Positions 13,698 to 13,832 of a stretch of DNA of 13,832 nucleotides are shown in pieces; positions within the stretch are counted from its first letter, which is position 1; the number at the start of each line of letters is the position of its first letter. The translations under genes were made by a program, and so were the position numbers. The DNA is from JBHHYN01 sp046757565. Lineage in GTDB: Bacteria; Pseudomonadota; Gammaproteobacteria; Eutrophobiales; Eutrophobiaceae. The notes below the pieces were generated by a model. The model ran no database searches. It saw only the letters and a list, made by a program, of their open reading frames with translations, and was not told where the DNA came from. The stretch lies in the NCBI GenBank assembly GCA_046757565.1, contig JBHHYN010000077.1, positions 1-13,832 of the forward strand. Reading direction: 5' to 3'.

Positions 13698-13775
13698 CAT
13701 ATTCTATTATCGCTATCCAACTCGGGGGCAACCCCCGAGATCTTCGTTTATTATTTAACTTTTATTATCTCTGTG
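13698..13775. repeat. Right copy of direct repeat flanking the gene block
   Basis: The partner of the repeat at 52-132. Positions 13705-13731 are identical to 59-85, with patchy similarity on both sides. It lies upstream of the reductase promoter. No gene is visible from 13559 to the end of the window (13832); besides the promoter and this repeat I see nothing there. The CTCTGTG units after the core are degenerate in this copy. Confidence 0.8.
13721..13739 (+). other. Perfect GC-rich hairpin within the right repeat
   Basis: CTCGGGGG and CCCCCGAG form an eight-base-pair stem around a three-base CAA loop. T-rich DNA follows on the plus strand (TCTTCGTTTATTATTT), so it might end transcripts arriving from the left, though the T-run is broken. 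The matching hairpin in the left copy (73-92) has two altered positions. Confidence 0.5.
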
Positions 13776-13832
13776 ACCTCGGCTTTGGCTTCCTCGACTC
13801 TGTCTCCTGATTCGTTCTATCTCGAGAACGTG

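Noticed and set aside
1..13832. CRISPR array, tRNA, rRNA, prophage or insertion sequence
   Set aside because: I saw no regularly spaced repeats, no cloverleaf-like sequence, no transposase or integrase, and only two copies of the flanking repeat.

Overview
The window is a 13.8 kb bacterial segment of intermediate G+C content. It is packed with ten intact genes, nine on the minus strand and one on the plus strand. All ten belong to amino-acid, 2-oxo-acid, amine or amide metabolism and transport. No regulator, transposase, integrase, tRNA or rRNA is visible. The protein families and two sodium-symporter-type permeases fit a proteobacterium, possibly marine or otherwise sodium-rich. The exact lineage cannot be fixed from the sequence alone.

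Layout, left to right. A flanking repeat (52-132) is followed by a D-arginine-dehydrogenase-like FAD enzyme (155-1282, minus). A 265-base divergent intergenic region is rich in palindromes and promoter-like boxes. A sodium:neurotransmitter-symporter (NSS) permease (1548-2945, plus) follows. It converges, with only 7 bases between stop codons, on a long minus-strand run. Read in the direction of transcription, that run is: ornithine-cyclodeaminase/mu-crystallin-type reductase (12554-13540), nitrilase-superfamily amidase (11156-12352), MFS transporter (9858-11090), indolepyruvate/phenylpyruvate decarboxylase (8021-9655), group II aromatic-amino-acid-type decarboxylase (6483-7937), second NSS permease (5048-6418), and two paralogous threonine-dehydratase-fold PLP lyases (4018-5004 and 2953-3921). 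Likely transcription starts lie before the reductase, the amidase and the thiamine-dependent decarboxylase. The tail from 7937 to 2953 looks like one operon. A second copy of the flanking repeat (13698-13775, same orientation) closes the window, so the whole block is bracketed by direct repeats.

How the parts may work together (inference). Two NSS permeases would import amino acids. The FAD enzyme could oxidise D-amino acids to 2-oxo acids, and the two PLP lyases could deaminate beta-hydroxy amino acids to 2-oxo acids. The reductase could reductively aminate 2-oxo acids to L-amino acids. The thiamine enzyme would take 2-oxo acids such as phenylpyruvate or indolepyruvate to aldehydes. The PLP decarboxylase would take L-amino acids to amines, and the amidase would release acids from amides. 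The cluster therefore reads as a set of interconversions around aryl 2-oxo acids. The aldehyde dehydrogenase, amine oxidase and transaminase needed to close such a pathway are absent here.

The most interesting non-coding signal is a pair of perfect 15-base palindromes (7-1-7, core ATTG-N3-CAAT). They lie about 55-67 bases upstream of the FAD dehydrogenase and of the thiamine decarboxylase, and suggest a shared regulator encoded elsewhere.
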